A DNA stretch of 64,000 nt from CAVQRB01 sp963715055 (GCA_963715055.1 CAVQRB010000016.1:1-64000), one strand, 5' to 3'. Positions 33,422 to 42,736 are shown, counted from the first letter of the stretch. Program-made: numbers and translations. The notes: a model not told the origin generated them from the letters alone.

Positions 33422-35197
33422 ATGCATGCCTATCGCAGCCATACCTGCGCAGATCTGACAGCCGACAACGTGGGCCAAACCGTGCGGTTGTCCGGGTGGG
33501 TGCACCGTGTGCGGGACCACGGCGGCGTGCTCTTCATCGACCTGCGCGATCACTTTGGCATCACACAGGTGCTCTGCGATCCCGACAGCCCGGTCTTCGG
33601 TGAGGTCGAGAAACTGCGCTCCGAATGGTGCATCCGTATCGACGGCGAGGTGAAGGCGCGCGATGCCGCGCTGGTCAACCCCAAGATTCCGACCGGGGCC
33701 ATCGAGGTATTCGTGCGCGACATCGAGGTGCTGGGGGCGGCGGGCGAATTGCCGCTGCAGGTCTTCGGTGATCAGGAGTACCCCGAGGAAACCCGGCTGC
33801 GCTACCGCTACCTCGACCTGCGCCGCGAAAAGATGCAGGCGAACATGAAGCTGCGCTCCGACGTGGTCGCCTCGATCCGCCGGCGCATGTGGGATGCGAA
33901 GTTCCGCGAATACCAGACGCCGATCATCACGGCCTCGTCGCCTGAAGGCGCGCGCGACTTTCTGGTGCCCTCGCGGCTGCATCCGGGCAAGTTCTACGCG
34001 CTGCCGCAGGCGCCGCAGCAGTTCAAGCAATTGCTGATGGTCTCGGGCTTCGATCGCTATTTCCAGATCGCCCCCTGTTTCCGCGACGAGGATCCGCGCG
34101 CCGACCGCTCACCCACCGACTTCTACCAGCTCGACCTGGAGATGAGCTTCGTCACGCAGCAGGATGTCTTCGACACGATCCAGCCGGTGCTTGCGGGCAT
34201 TTTCGAGGAATTCGGCGGCGGCAAGATCGTGGATCAGGACTGGCCGCAGATCTCCTACAAGGATGCGGCACTCTGGTACGGTACCGACAAACCCGACCTG
34301 CGCAACCCGATCAGGATGCAGGTGGTCTCCGAGCATTTCGCGGGCTCAGGCTTTGCGATCTTCGCCAAGCTGCTGGAGCAGGAAGGCACGGAAATCCGCG
34401 CGATCCCGGCGCCCACGGGCGGCAGCCGCAAGTTCTGCGACCGAATGAATGCCTTTGCCCAGAAAGAAGGCTTGCCGGGGATGGGATATATTTTCTGGCG
34501 TGACGGGGCAGAGGGCATGGAAGCCGCAGGGCCGCTGGCCAAGAACATCGGGCCGGAGCGCACGGAGGCCATCCGCCAGCAGCTTGGCCTCGGCGTGGGC
34601 GACGCGGCCTTCTTCCTCGGTGGCAAGCCGAAAGCCTTCGAAGCGGTCGCTGGCAAGGCGCGCACCGTTATCGGTGAGGAACTTGGCCTGACCGAAAAGG
34701 ACCGTTTCGCCTTCGCCTGGATCGTCGATTTCCCGATCTACGAGAAGGACGCCGAGTCCGGCAAGATCGATTTCGAGCACAACCCGTTTTCGATGCCGCA
34801 GGGGGGCATGGAGGCGCTGATGGGCGATCCGCTGGACGTGCGCGGCTACCAGTATGACCTTGCCTGCAACGGCTATGAGCTGGTGTCGGGTGCGATCCGG
34901 AACCACAAGCCGGAGATCATGTTCAAGGCCTTCGAGATCGCGGGCTACGGCGAGGCGGAGGTGCGCAAGCGCTTCGGCGGGATGGTCAATGCCTTCCAGT
35001 ATGGCGCGCCGCCGCATGGGGGCTGCGCCGCCGGCATCGACCGGATCGTGATGCTTCTGGCGGAAGAGCAGAACATCCGCGAGGTGATCCTCTTCCCGAT
35101 GAACCAGCGCGCCGAGGATGTGATGATGGGCGCGCCGTCCGAGCCGATGAGCGACCAGCTGATGGAGCTTGGCCTGCGGGTGATCCCGAAGGACTGA
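33422..35197 (+). CDS. aspS: Aspartyl-tRNA synthetase
   Basis: A 591-residue class II synthetase that charges tRNA-Asp. The N-terminal OB-fold (SGWVHRVRDHGGVLFIDLRD) binds the anticodon. The catalytic core has EYQTPIITASSPEGARDF, the flipping-loop QAPQQFKQLLM, motif 2 FRDEDPRADRSPTDFYQLD, the bacterial GAD insertion around FSMPQ, and motif 3 GIDRIVMLL. In alphaproteobacteria lacking AsnRS this enzyme is often non-discriminating and also makes Asp-tRNA-Asn; the sequence here was not resolved for that. The ATG at 33422 gives the standard length. Confidence 0.97.
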   Translation: MHAYRSHTCADLTADNVGQTVRLSGWVHRVRDHGGVLFIDLRDHFGITQVLCDPDSPVFGEVEKLRSEWCIRIDGEVKARDAALVNPKIPTGAIEVFVRDIEVLGAAGELPLQVFGDQEYPEETRLRYRYLDLRREKMQANMKLRSDVVASIRRRMWDAKFREYQTPIITASSPEGARDFLVPSRLHPGKFYALPQAPQQFKQLLMVSGFDRYFQIAPCFRDEDPRADRSPTDFYQLDLEMSFVTQQDVFDTIQPVLAGIFEEFGGGKIVDQDWPQISYKDAALWYGTDKPDLRNPIRMQVVSEHFAGSGFAIFAKLLEQEGTEIRAIPAPTGGSRKFCDRMNAFAQKEGLPGMGYIFWRDGAEGMEAAGPLAKNIGPERTEAIRQQLGLGVGDAAFFLGGKPKAFEAVAGKARTVIGEELGLTEKDRFAFAWIVDFPIYEKDAESGKIDFEHNPFSMPQGGMEALMGDPLDVRGYQYDLACNGYELVSGAIRNHKPEIMFKAFEIAGYGEAEVRKRFGGMVNAFQYGAPPHGGCAAGIDRIVMLLAEEQNIREVILFPMNQRAEDVMMGAPSEPMSDQLMELGLRVIPKD

Positions 35198-35272
35198 CTA
35201 AACTCGACCGGCTTTGTTTCTTGCCTCCGTTTCGGCCTTCCCATCCCGGGTCGCGCCTCCTACGGTTGATGC

Positions 35273-35992
35273 ATGACAGCGAAGGATCATAGGACCTTGG
35301 GTGCCGCAGTTCCGGACTGGACGCCGCGCGTTTTGCCCTCGGGTGCGCGCCTCTGCGGGCGGTTCGCGACCTTGGAGGCGCTCGATCCGGAGCGCCACGG
35401 AGGCGATCTTTTCGATGCCTATTCAGGACATGACAGTCTTTGGGACTATCTGCCCTATGGTCCGTTTCCGAGCGCCGACGTCTACCGCGGCTGGGCTGCA
35501 CAAGCCGCGGCCAACCCTGCGCTTCGGTTTTACGCGGTGCGGGAGGGCGACAACGGGCGCAGCCTCGGCGTGGCGAGCTATCTTCGGATGGATCCGGACA
35601 ATGGCTCGATCGAGGTCGGCCACATCAATTTCTCACCGCGGTTGCAGCGCACCCGTGTTGCGACCGAAGCCATGTTCCTGATGATGCAATGGGCCTTCGA
35701 TGCCGGATACCGCCGCTATGAATGGAAATGCGATGCGCTCAACATCGCCTCGCGCCGCGCAGCACAGCGGTTGGGATTCAGTTTCGAGGGGGTGTTCCGG
35801 CAGGCCGCCGTCGTCAAGGGCCGCAATCGCGACACCGCCTGGTTCGCCATCATCGATCGGGAATGGCCAGCCCTGAAAAGCGCCATGCAGACCTGGCTCG
35901 CGGAGGAGAATTTCGACGCTCGGGGAGGCCAGATCACGCGCCTTGCGGATCTGACTGCTCCGATCCGTGCCGCTTCCGATCCTCTAGCCTGA
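35273..35992 (+). CDS. GNAT-family N-acetyltransferase (RimJ/RimL type)
   Basis: A 239-residue cytosolic acetyltransferase using acetyl-CoA. The N-terminal part has RFATLEALDPERHGGDLFDA and the WDYLPYGPFPSADVYRGW element typical of the RimJ/RimL-like group. The CoA-binding region is less strict (INFSPRLQRTRVATEAMFLM), followed by WKCDALNIASRRAAQRLGF, the classical N-x-x-S-x-x-x-A-x-x-x-GF motif, and the C-terminal FRQAAVVKGRNRDTAWF, where these proteins have the hydroxyl-bearing loop. The substrate is unknown. It follows aspS on the same strand and converges with the response regulator, whose stop is 1 bp away. Confidence 0.88.
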   Translation: MTAKDHRTLGAAVPDWTPRVLPSGARLCGRFATLEALDPERHGGDLFDAYSGHDSLWDYLPYGPFPSADVYRGWAAQAAANPALRFYAVREGDNGRSLGVASYLRMDPDNGSIEVGHINFSPRLQRTRVATEAMFLMMQWAFDAGYRRYEWKCDALNIASRRAAQRLGFSFEGVFRQAAVVKGRNRDTAWFAIIDREWPALKSAMQTWLAEENFDARGGQITRLADLTAPIRAASDPLA

Positions 35993-35993
35993 G

Positions 35994-36713
35994 CTAGATT
36001 GCGATTTTCTGGGTCAGCCTTTGCCGGACGATCCGGGCCACTTCGGCGGATTCGAGATCTGCCGGGTGACCGGCGGCGCGGCTGCGGGCAAGTGCTTCGG
36101 CGGCCTTTTCGAGACCGCGATCCTGTGCCGAGCGGGCAACCCCGCCCAAAAACTGCGCCACGTAATCCAGCATGCGGCCATCGTCCTTGACCTCGAGCAC
36201 ATCCGCGATGTGTGCCATGTCGTCCTGGAACGCCATGCGATCCGGCTCGATCACCTCGTCGCTCAACTCCCGCAGGCCGGTGGGACGCCGTTCGGCAGGC
36301 AGGTTCGACAGAACCCTTTGCTGAAACACGGCAAGGGAGGTGATGGGCTTTCGCAGGAAACCGTCTGCACCGGCCGCCATGGCCAGCGCTTCGGAGTCGT
36401 CATCACCCGACGTGCCAAGGATGACATCGACCCGTGGTTCCGCCTGCGCCAGTTCGGCAATCAGGTCTTCGCCCTTGCCGTCGGGAAGCCCAAGATCGAC
36501 GATGACCACCGAGGGGCGATAGACCTGCAAATGCCGTCGCGCCGAACGCAAACAATCCGCGCGGCGGATGCGGGCACCGCTGCGCAGGCACAGAAGTCGC
36601 ATCGCCTCGCAGGCGAAACGGCTGTCCTCGATCACCAGTACCGTCAGGCCAAGCAAAGGGCGCGTGGCGTTCGGGGCGGGAATGGTGGCGGCGAAAGGGT
36701 CCTTCTTGTCCAT
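35994..36713 (-). CDS. Response regulator with a C-terminal helical domain
   Basis: A 239-residue protein starting at ATG 36713 (GGAGA upstream). Residues 25-145 form a receiver: TVLVIEDSRFACEAM (acidic pair), VVIVDLGLPDGKGED (phospho-acceptor Asp), GTSGDDDS (switch Thr/Ser) and FLRKPIT (Lys). The last 90 residues are helical and have no DNA-binding motif I recognise (MAHIADVLEVKDDGRMLDYV, then ARSAQDRGLEKAAEAL). It may act by protein contact. There is no histidine kinase next to it. The DUF3604 gene is divergent from it across a 299-bp gap. Confidence 0.8.
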   Translation of the reverse strand: MDKKDPFAATIPAPNATRPLLGLTVLVIEDSRFACEAMRLLCLRSGARIRRADCLRSARRHLQVYRPSVVIVDLGLPDGKGEDLIAELAQAEPRVDVILGTSGDDDSEALAMAAGADGFLRKPITSLAVFQQRVLSNLPAERRPTGLRELSDEVIEPDRMAFQDDMAHIADVLEVKDDGRMLDYVAQFLGGVARSAQDRGLEKAAEALARSRAAGHPADLESAEVARIVRQRLTQKIAI

Positions 36714-37012
36714 GCTGTGGTCTCCGGGCGACTCGATCCAGCCTTCACACTGGCGCACGTTGGCTAACAGCGCGTTAACGCCCGTGACCTGAATCAAGCC
36801 TGCTCCCGGTCGTGGCGCCGGTTTTGACCTTGACGGCCCGGCCCGCGCGGTGCCGGGTCACCGGATGCGCCAAAACCAACGCGGCCGCGCGCCCTGCACC
36901 AGCAAATCGTTGACATGGCTCAACCGGGCATTGTTTGATGAGAGTCATCTTCGCGGGCAACAGGACCGCCCGATTGCCGAAGCTGCGCGCAGAGGTCTGG
37001 AAAGGAAAAACC
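36714..37012. other. Divergent intergenic region, 299 bp
   Basis: No gene is evident. It should hold the promoters of the response regulator (leftward) and the DUF3604 gene (rightward). TTGACA at about 36911-36916 is a good -35 match for the latter, but I see no convincing -10 at the right spacing. AAAGGA near 37000 is the ribosome binding site. Confidence 0.4.
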
Positions 37013-38944
37013 ATGAATCGATTTCTTTGGCTGACGACGGCTCTTGCCGTGACCCTTGGCGGTGCGACCGCTGCGCAGGAATATCAGGCGAACGAGGGAC
37101 AGCTCGACACCCTGTTTCCAGACAACAAGCCCTATTCGCCATATGTGGATCGCGACTTTCCGGAGCGTCCGCTCTGGGGTGACAGCCACCTGCACACCGC
37201 CTTGTCGGTTGATGCCGGCGGTTTCGGCAACCGGGTCGGGCTGCGCGATGCCTATCGTTTTGCACGGGGCGAGCAGATCACCGCCTCTTCGGGGCAACCG
37301 GTGCGCCTGGCGCGTCCGCTTGACTGGCTGGCGATCACCGATCACTCCGACGCCATGGGGATGATCCAGGATATCCTCGCTGCGGAGCCCGTTATCACGA
37401 AATATCCGCAAGGCGCGGAATGGTCACGGCAGATGCGCGCGGGGGGTCAGGATGCGGTGAACGCGGCGCTTGATCTGATCGGCACCTTCTCGCAGGGCAA
37501 GATCGATCCGGGGCTGCTCGCCAACTACAGCCCCGGCGCGCGTCGCTACGGCACCATCTGGGAAGATGTGATCCAGGCCGCCGAGGAGTTCAACGAACCG
37601 GGCCGGTTCACCGCCTTCATCGGCTTTGAATGGACATCGCTGGTGGCGGGCAACAACCTGCACCGCAACGTGATCTTCCGCGATGGGGCGGACCGTGCGC
37701 GGCAGGTCCTGCCTTTCACGACGCAAGCCCCTGTGGGCAGCACCGATCCGCTCGATCTCTACAAATATCTCGAAGCCTATGAGGCAACCACCAAGGGCGC
37801 CACGATGGCCTATGCGCACAACGGCAACCTCTCCAACGGGATCATGTTCCCGATGGATTCGCAGTATACCGGCCGCCCGCTCGACGCCTTCTATGTCGAG
37901 CAGCGCGCCAAGTGGGAAAAGATGTATGAGGTCACCCAGATCAAGGGCGATGGCGAAGCCCATCCGTTCCTGTCGCCGGATGACGAGTTTGCCGATTACG
38001 GGACCTGGGATGCGGGCAACCTCGATCTCTCGGAAGCCAAGACCAAGGGCATGCTGTCGCGCGAATATGCGCGCGAGGCCTTGAAGAACGGCTTGGTGCT
38101 GGAGCAGAAGCTCGGCACCAACCCCTACAAGTTCGGCATGATCGGCTCCACGGATTCGCATACGTCGCTGCCGGCGATCGAAGAGAACAACTTCTTCGGC
38201 AAGCACTCAGGGTACGAGCCTTCGGCGGGGCGCTTGACACATCCGTTCATGAAGACCGACAAGGGCGAGTTCCGTTCATGGCAACAGGTGTCGTCGGGGT
38301 TGGCGGGGGTCTGGGCCAAGGACAACTCCCGCGAGTCGATCTTCGACGCGATGGACCGCAAGGAGGTTTTCGGCACCACCGGGCCCCGCATGGTTGTGCG
38401 ATTCTTCGGCGGCTATGACTTCACGCAAGCCGATCTCGCGACGCGCGAGGTTGCCGCTGTCGGCTATCAGAAAGGTGTGCCGATGGGCAGCGACCTGACG
38501 GCGCCAGCCGATGGGCAGGCGCCGAGTTTCCTGGTCGCCGCGCTGCGCGATCCCATCGGCGCCAACCTCGACCGGATCCAGATCGTAAAGGGCTGGCTCG
38601 ATGACAACGGCAAGACCCATGAGAAAGTCTACGATGTCGTCTGGTCCGACGACCGGGTGGCGGATGCGGAAGGCAAACTGCCCCCGGTCGGCAACACCGT
38701 CGATGTGGCCACGGCGACATGGACCAACACCATCGGCGCGCCCGAGCTCGTGACGGTCTGGCAGGACCCGGATTTCGACCGGACGCACTCGGCCTTCTAC
38801 TATGCCCGTGTGCTCGAGATCCCGACACCGCCCTGGTATCTCTACGACAACCTGAAATACGGAACCTCACTGCCCGAAGGCGCGCCCACGGCCCAGCAGG
38901 AGCGCGCCTATACTTCGCCGATCTGGTACACGCCGGGCGCGTGA
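37013..38944 (+). CDS. DUF3604 family exported protein (PHP-like metal sites)
   Basis: A 643-residue protein. The signal peptide (NRFLWLTTALAVTLGGATA) is cleaved near A-A-Q, so it is periplasmic. Metal-binding motifs resemble those of the PHP phosphoesterase/amidohydrolase group: LWGDSHLHTALSVDAG, LDWLAITDHSDAMGM and, near the middle, MIGSTDSHTSLPAIEENN. Family members are widespread in marine bacteria, but the reaction is not established. The chosen ATG has AAAGGA 8 nt upstream; the open frame before it is not needed. A strong hairpin lies about 40 bp after the stop. Confidence 0.88.
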   Translation: MNRFLWLTTALAVTLGGATAAQEYQANEGQLDTLFPDNKPYSPYVDRDFPERPLWGDSHLHTALSVDAGGFGNRVGLRDAYRFARGEQITASSGQPVRLARPLDWLAITDHSDAMGMIQDILAAEPVITKYPQGAEWSRQMRAGGQDAVNAALDLIGTFSQGKIDPGLLANYSPGARRYGTIWEDVIQAAEEFNEPGRFTAFIGFEWTSLVAGNNLHRNVIFRDGADRARQVLPFTTQAPVGSTDPLDLYKYLEAYEATTKGATMAYAHNGNLSNGIMFPMDSQYTGRPLDAFYVEQRAKWEKMYEVTQIKGDGEAHPFLSPDDEFADYGTWDAGNLDLSEAKTKGMLSREYAREALKNGLVLEQKLGTNPYKFGMIGSTDSHTSLPAIEENNFFGKHSGYEPSAGRLTHPFMKTDKGEFRSWQQVSSGLAGVWAKDNSRESIFDAMDRKEVFGTTGPRMVVRFFGGYDFTQADLATREVAAVGYQKGVPMGSDLTAPADGQAPSFLVAALRDPIGANLDRIQIVKGWLDDNGKTHEKVYDVVWSDDRVADAEGKLPPVGNTVDVATATWTNTIGAPELVTVWQDPDFDRTHSAFYYARVLEIPTPPWYLYDNLKYGTSLPEGAPTAQQERAYTSPIWYTPGA

Positions 38945-38981
38945 TCCAGCACGGCGGCGATGTGACATCGCGGTAGCATTT

Positions 38982-39007
38982 CTGACAGCGCCACGATGCG
39001 CTGTCAG
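38982..39007. terminator. Hairpin downstream of the DUF3604 gene
   Basis: Perfect 9-base arms, CTGACAGCG (38982-38990) and CGCTGTCAG (38999-39007), with an 8-base loop. There is no T run, so it may stop transcription with Rho or only protect the 3' end. Confidence 0.55.
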
Positions 39008-39102
39008 GCGCGCGGTTTTGAGCGCGGTGCGGCAGCGCGTCCCTTGCACTTGGCCGGACCGAACCGCATAACGTGGCGGAATTCAACGCTAGGAGACTGC
39101 CC

Positions 39103-39507
39103 ATGATCGGCCGCCTGAACCATGTCGCCATTGCCGTGCCGGATCTGGACGCCGCGGCCCAGCAGTACCGCACGGCGCTCGGTGCCAATGTGGGCGCGCC
39201 GCAGGACGAGCCCGATCACGGCGTGACAGTGATTTTCATCGAACTGCCCAATACCAAGATCGAATTGCTCTACCCTCTGGGTGAGAACAGCCCGATTCAG
39301 GGCTTCCTCGACAAGAACCCTTCGGGCGGCATCCATCATGTGTGCTACGAGGTGCCGGACATCCTTGCGGCACGAGACCACCTGCTGGAAACCGGCGCGC
39401 GGGTGCTGGGCTCCGGTGAACCGAAGATCGGCGCGCATGGCAAGCCCGTGCTTTTCCTGCATCCCAAGGATTTCAACGGCTGCCTTGTGGAACTGGAACA
39501 GGTCTGA
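39103..39507 (+). CDS. mce: Methylmalonyl-CoA epimerase
   Basis: A 134-residue VOC-fold enzyme that interconverts (2R)- and (2S)-methylmalonyl-CoA in propionate breakdown. The metal ligands of the two half-domains are visible: His in RLNHVAIAVPDLD, the Glu of TKIELLYPL, His in GGIHHVCYEVPD and Glu in GCLVELEQV. Length and ligands are standard. AGGAGA is 7 nt upstream of the ATG. It is followed closely by the DUF1467 gene (23 bp), an order I associate with Rhodobacteraceae. The mutase genes are not in this window. Confidence 0.93.
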   Translation: MIGRLNHVAIAVPDLDAAAQQYRTALGANVGAPQDEPDHGVTVIFIELPNTKIELLYPLGENSPIQGFLDKNPSGGIHHVCYEVPDILAARDHLLETGARVLGSGEPKIGAHGKPVLFLHPKDFNGCLVELEQV

Positions 39508-39530
39508 GGACCAAAAGGGAGAGCTGACAC

Positions 39531-39827
39531 ATGGGGATCACTTCCGCACTGGTGCTATTCGCGGTGATCTGGTCGATGACCTTCCTGATCATCCTGCCGA
39601 TCCGGGTCAAGACGCAAGGCGATCTGGGCAAGATCGTGCCGGGCACCCATGCGGGCGCGCCAGAGGTTCACAACCTCGGCAAGAAGGCGCGGCTGACCAC
39701 GGTGATCAGCCTCGTGCTTTGGGCGATCATCGCCGGGATAATCCTGTCGGGGGCGATTACCGTTCGGGACCTCGACTGGTTCGGTCGGGGGGCACCTGCG
39801 CCGTCAGAGACTGGAACAGGTGGGTAA
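39531..39827 (+). CDS. DUF1467 family small membrane protein
   Basis: A 98-residue protein with two transmembrane helices (ALVLFAVIWSMTFLIILPIR and VISLVLWAIIAGIILSGAIT) linked by a polar loop containing GTHAGAPEVH. This matches DUF1467, a family almost confined to alphaproteobacteria and usually placed after methylmalonyl-CoA epimerase. Function is unknown. Its 3' end overlaps the end of the convergent EI24 gene by 71 nt. Confidence 0.85.
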   Translation: MGITSALVLFAVIWSMTFLIILPIRVKTQGDLGKIVPGTHAGAPEVHNLGKKARLTTVISLVLWAIIAGIILSGAITVRDLDWFGRGAPAPSETGTGG

Positions 39828-40482
39828 AGGTCGCGGCCCCGAGGATCGGGATCACGAGGTTCAGGATCGGCACGGAGAGCGGGATCGCCATGAGCACGCC
39901 GGCGATCCAGATCGTTGAAAGGTGACGCGAGCGCAGGGCTTTCGCCTGTTCCCGGCCGAGCCGTCGCATCGCGACCAGCGTGAAATATTCCCGGCCGAGC
40001 AGGAAGCCGTTGAGACCCCAGAAGATCAGCGGAGCTGCAGGCGCCAGAAACAGGTAGAGGATCAGAGCCAGCAGGTTCGCCACCAGCAGCACGCCCAGAA
40101 AGCTGAATGTATCGCGCAGCGCATCGGTAAAGGGCACCGGTGTGGCGGGCGGCAGGCCTTGGTAGTGCTCATCCTCGACCGCCTGGGCCACGTTTTCCAG
40201 AAACATCGATGTGATGGCGGAGGCGACGGGGATCATCAGGAAGGTCGAGAGCAGAATGACCAGCGGGATCGCACCCCAACTGACCGCATCATCCACCCAG
40301 GACACCTCGCCGATGAAGGGAATGGTGACCGCATCGCCGACGAGCCAGCCCGCCAGCCAGACGAAGGCCGCCGAAGCGGCGATCAAGAGCCCGAACGTCA
40401 GCGCGATCCCGGTGAGCAACACGCCCCGAAAGCGCGGGTCGGTCATCTGCCCGAGGGCTTTGAAGAATGCACCGAGGATCAT
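39757..40482 (-). CDS. EI24/CysZ-like membrane protein
   Basis: A 241-residue inner-membrane protein of the EI24 domain family, to which the sulfate permease CysZ belongs. Visible landmarks are FFKALGQMTDPRFRGVLL at the N-terminus, about six hydrophobic helices, the GLPPATPVPFTDALRDTFSF loop and NGFLLGREYFTLVAMRR. The function could be sulfate uptake, but many members lack evidence. The ATG at 40482 overlaps the nitroreductase stop by 4 nt. The last 71 nt run antisense to the DUF1467 gene. Confidence 0.82.
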   Translation of the reverse strand: MILGAFFKALGQMTDPRFRGVLLTGIALTFGLLIAASAAFVWLAGWLVGDAVTIPFIGEVSWVDDAVSWGAIPLVILLSTFLMIPVASAITSMFLENVAQAVEDEHYQGLPPATPVPFTDALRDTFSFLGVLLVANLLALILYLFLAPAAPLIFWGLNGFLLGREYFTLVAMRRLGREQAKALRSRHLSTIWIAGVLMAIPLSVPILNLVIPILGAATFTHLFQSLTAQVPPDRTSRGPER

Positions 40483-41057
40483 GCGTCCACCCATGTGGTG
40501 ATGCCGTCGAGCTCTGGCCGCGGACGGTCGGGCGGCGCGGAGGTTTCCGTGGCGATATGGATGAGACCTGCGATGCGTTCGTTTTCCGCAAGGCCCAGGG
40601 CTTCGATCATGAAGCCCCGGTCGTGGCTCGGCCAGCCGGTGAGCCAGTTCGCTCCCCATCCGGCGGCAAGCGCGGCGTTCAGCAGCGCGAGGCAGGCGGC
40701 TCCGGCGGAGTAGGTCTGCTCCAGCGGCGGGATCTTGTCGGAAGGTTTCTGAACTTCGATCACGGCCACGGCGAGCAGCCCCTCGTCGAATTGCGCGCGC
40801 CCCTTCCGGATCTGTTCGGCGTCGAAACCAAGGCTTTTGCCACGGCGCTCGGCCACCTCTGCAAGCCGCGCCATCGCGGGCTGCTCGATGACAATGAAGC
40901 GCCAAGGCTCCAGCTTGCCGTGATCCGGCGTGCGCGCGGCCGCCTGCAGCAAGGGACGCAACTCCTCCCGTGTCGGCGCGGGCGCCTGCAGGGTCTTGGC
41001 CGGTCGCGACCGCCGGGTCAGCAGAAACTCGAGGGCGGCGGGGTTGGGGAAAGGCAT
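40479..41057 (-). CDS. Nitroreductase family protein (YdjA-like)
   Basis: A 192-residue flavoprotein of the nitroreductase superfamily. FMN-binding features are LLTRRSRPAKTLQAPAPTRE (the R-R-S start), ARTPDHGKLEPWRFIVIEQP, and the later GWGANWLTGWPSHDRGF. It resembles the short YdjA group, which works as a dimer and reduces nitroaromatics or quinones with NAD(P)H; the natural substrate is unclear. It lies between the HDAC-like gene (16 bp away) and the EI24 gene (4-nt overlap), forming a minus-strand operon. Confidence 0.9.
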   Translation of the reverse strand: MPFPNPAALEFLLTRRSRPAKTLQAPAPTREELRPLLQAAARTPDHGKLEPWRFIVIEQPAMARLAEVAERRGKSLGFDAEQIRKGRAQFDEGLLAVAVIEVQKPSDKIPPLEQTYSAGAACLALLNAALAAGWGANWLTGWPSHDRGFMIEALGLAENERIAGLIHIATETSAPPDRPRPELDGITTWVDA

Positions 41058-41073
41058 GAGGACTCCTGTGATC

Positions 41074-42174
41074 TCAGAGAAGGCTGGCCAGATGATCGAT
41101 CTCGCCTTTCAGGAAGGCATCGAAGCGCGGCCCCGGCTGGCGCACGCGGAGCGCCTCGGCCATCGGGTCGGCAGCGGTGATGCGGCTGCCTGAGAGCGCT
41201 TCCAGCGTGGCATGGCCGCAGAAGGGCACATAGACTTCCGAATAGCCTCCTTCATGCACCAGAACCAGACGCCCGCCGCAGAGCTTCTCCGCTGCGGCCT
41301 TGATGCGCAGGGTCATCTGGCGAAAGGTGTCGGCGGTGGCGAGCATCCGCGCGAGCGGGTCGGTGGCCCCGGCGTCGAAGCCGCAGGCGACGATGATGAG
41401 ATCGGGGTCGAAGGCCTCGATCTGCGGGATCACGATGCTGTCCATCGCGTAGAGGTAGGCAGTGTGACCGGCTCCGGCGGGCAGCGGCAGGTTGATGTTG
41501 TACCCCTCGCCGGCGCCGCGCCCCCGGTCCGTCACGGCTCCGGTATCGAGCGGGTAGTTGCCGTCCTGATGCAGCGAGATCGTCAACACGTCGTCGCGGT
41601 CATAGAAAATCGCCTCGGTGCCGTTGCCATGGTGCACGTCCCAGTCCAGCACCACGAAACGATTGGCCATGCCCTTTGCCTTGGCGGCTTCGATCGCGAT
41701 GGCGATATTGGCCAGCAGACAAAAGCCGTTCGGAAAATCCGGAAGACAATGATGCCCCGGTGGGCGCGACAGCGCATAGGCGTTATCCAGATCGCCGCGC
41801 AGCACGGCATCGACGGCGGCCACCGCGAGACCTGCGGAGAGTGCCGCGATTTCATAGCCGCCCTGTGCGAAGGGGGTCCTGCGGCCCAACTCGCCGCCGC
41901 CCTGATCGGAGAGGGACTTGAAGGCATCGAGGTAAGTGGCGGGATGGACGCGCAGCAGGTCTTCTCGTGTAGCCTCATCGGCGGAACGCAGATCGAGCGC
42001 GCGCGAAAGTCCGGTGACATCCATCAAGTTTTTGAGACGACGCTTTGTTTCGGGGCTTTCGGGCAGGCCACCCGCCGCCAAGGGTTGCACATGGCCGCCG
42101 ATCGGCAAGGTGAAGGCGTAGTTTCCGCCCGCATGCCAGAAGCACTTCTCGTCCCAGAAAAAACCCGTCGCCAT
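41074..42174 (-). CDS. Class II histone deacetylase-like amidohydrolase
   Basis: A 366-residue zinc hydrolase of the HDAC/acetylpolyamine amidohydrolase family. The catalytic His pair is in SRPPGHHCLPDFPNGFCL. The zinc ligands are in VVLDWDVHHGNGTEAIF (Asp and His) and CGFDAGATDPLAR (Asp). The usual channel segments, SLHQDGNYPLDTG and GGYSEVYVPFCG, are present. Bacterial members remove acetyl groups from polyamines or other small amides. It is taken to start at ATG 42174 (MATGFFWDEKCFWHAG), which fits the family start. A VOC gene lies 82 bp upstream on the same strand. Confidence 0.92.
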   Translation of the reverse strand: MATGFFWDEKCFWHAGGNYAFTLPIGGHVQPLAAGGLPESPETKRRLKNLMDVTGLSRALDLRSADEATREDLLRVHPATYLDAFKSLSDQGGGELGRRTPFAQGGYEIAALSAGLAVAAVDAVLRGDLDNAYALSRPPGHHCLPDFPNGFCLLANIAIAIEAAKAKGMANRFVVLDWDVHHGNGTEAIFYDRDDVLTISLHQDGNYPLDTGAVTDRGRGAGEGYNINLPLPAGAGHTAYLYAMDSIVIPQIEAFDPDLIIVACGFDAGATDPLARMLATADTFRQMTLRIKAAAEKLCGGRLVLVHEGGYSEVYVPFCGHATLEALSGSRITAADPMAEALRVRQPGPRFDAFLKGEIDHLASLL

Positions 42175-42256
42175 GGTGCGATCCTCAAAGCTCTTGTCAC
42201 CCCGGAAACTGGCGCACCGGCGCGCGATTGTCCATGCACGCCAGCTTGGGTCGGTC

Positions 42257-42736
42257 TTATTCGGCCTCCGCCAGCAGCGCGTCGATGTCGAGCCGGTCGT
42301 TGACCATCTTAAGGCCGCCGCGGGCGTCCCGGGGCCAGTCCTCCCGGGCGCGATCGCGGTAGATTTCGATGCCGTTGCCATCGGGATCGCGGAAGTAGAT
42401 CGCCTCGCTCACGCCGTGATCGGCCGCCCCGTCGAGCACGACGCCCGCCGACAGCACCCGCTTGAGAACGCGCGCAAGCGACTTGCGGTCGGGATAGAGA
42501 AAGGCCGCGTGGTAGAGGCCGGTGTGTCCGACCGGAGGCGGCGTTGCGCCCTTGCTCTCCCAGGTGTTCAGCCCGATGTGGTGGTGATAGCCCCCCGCGC
42601 CGAGAAAGGCCGCTGCGGCACCATAGCGCTGGGTCAACTCGAACCCCAGAATGTCGCGGTAAAAGGCGACGGACCGGTCCAGATCCGCGACCTTCAGGTG
42701 AACATGGCCCACGGCGGGATATTGGTTGTCAGGCAT
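42257..42736 (-). CDS. VOC family (glyoxalase/extradiol dioxygenase-like) protein
   Basis: A 159-residue protein with paired beta-alpha-beta-beta-beta modules. The likely metal ligands are His in VGHVHLKVADLDRSVAFYR and GLYHAAFLYPDRKSLARVL, and Glu in GNGIEIYRDRAREDWP. It resembles the catechol-2,3-dioxygenase-like CatE/YfiE group, but the reaction cannot be named. It diverges from the small membrane protein gene at 42926. Confidence 0.85.
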   Translation of the reverse strand: MPDNQYPAVGHVHLKVADLDRSVAFYRDILGFELTQRYGAAAAFLGAGGYHHHIGLNTWESKGATPPPVGHTGLYHAAFLYPDRKSLARVLKRVLSAGVVLDGAADHGVSEAIYFRDPDGNGIEIYRDRAREDWPRDARGGLKMVNDRLDIDALLAEAE

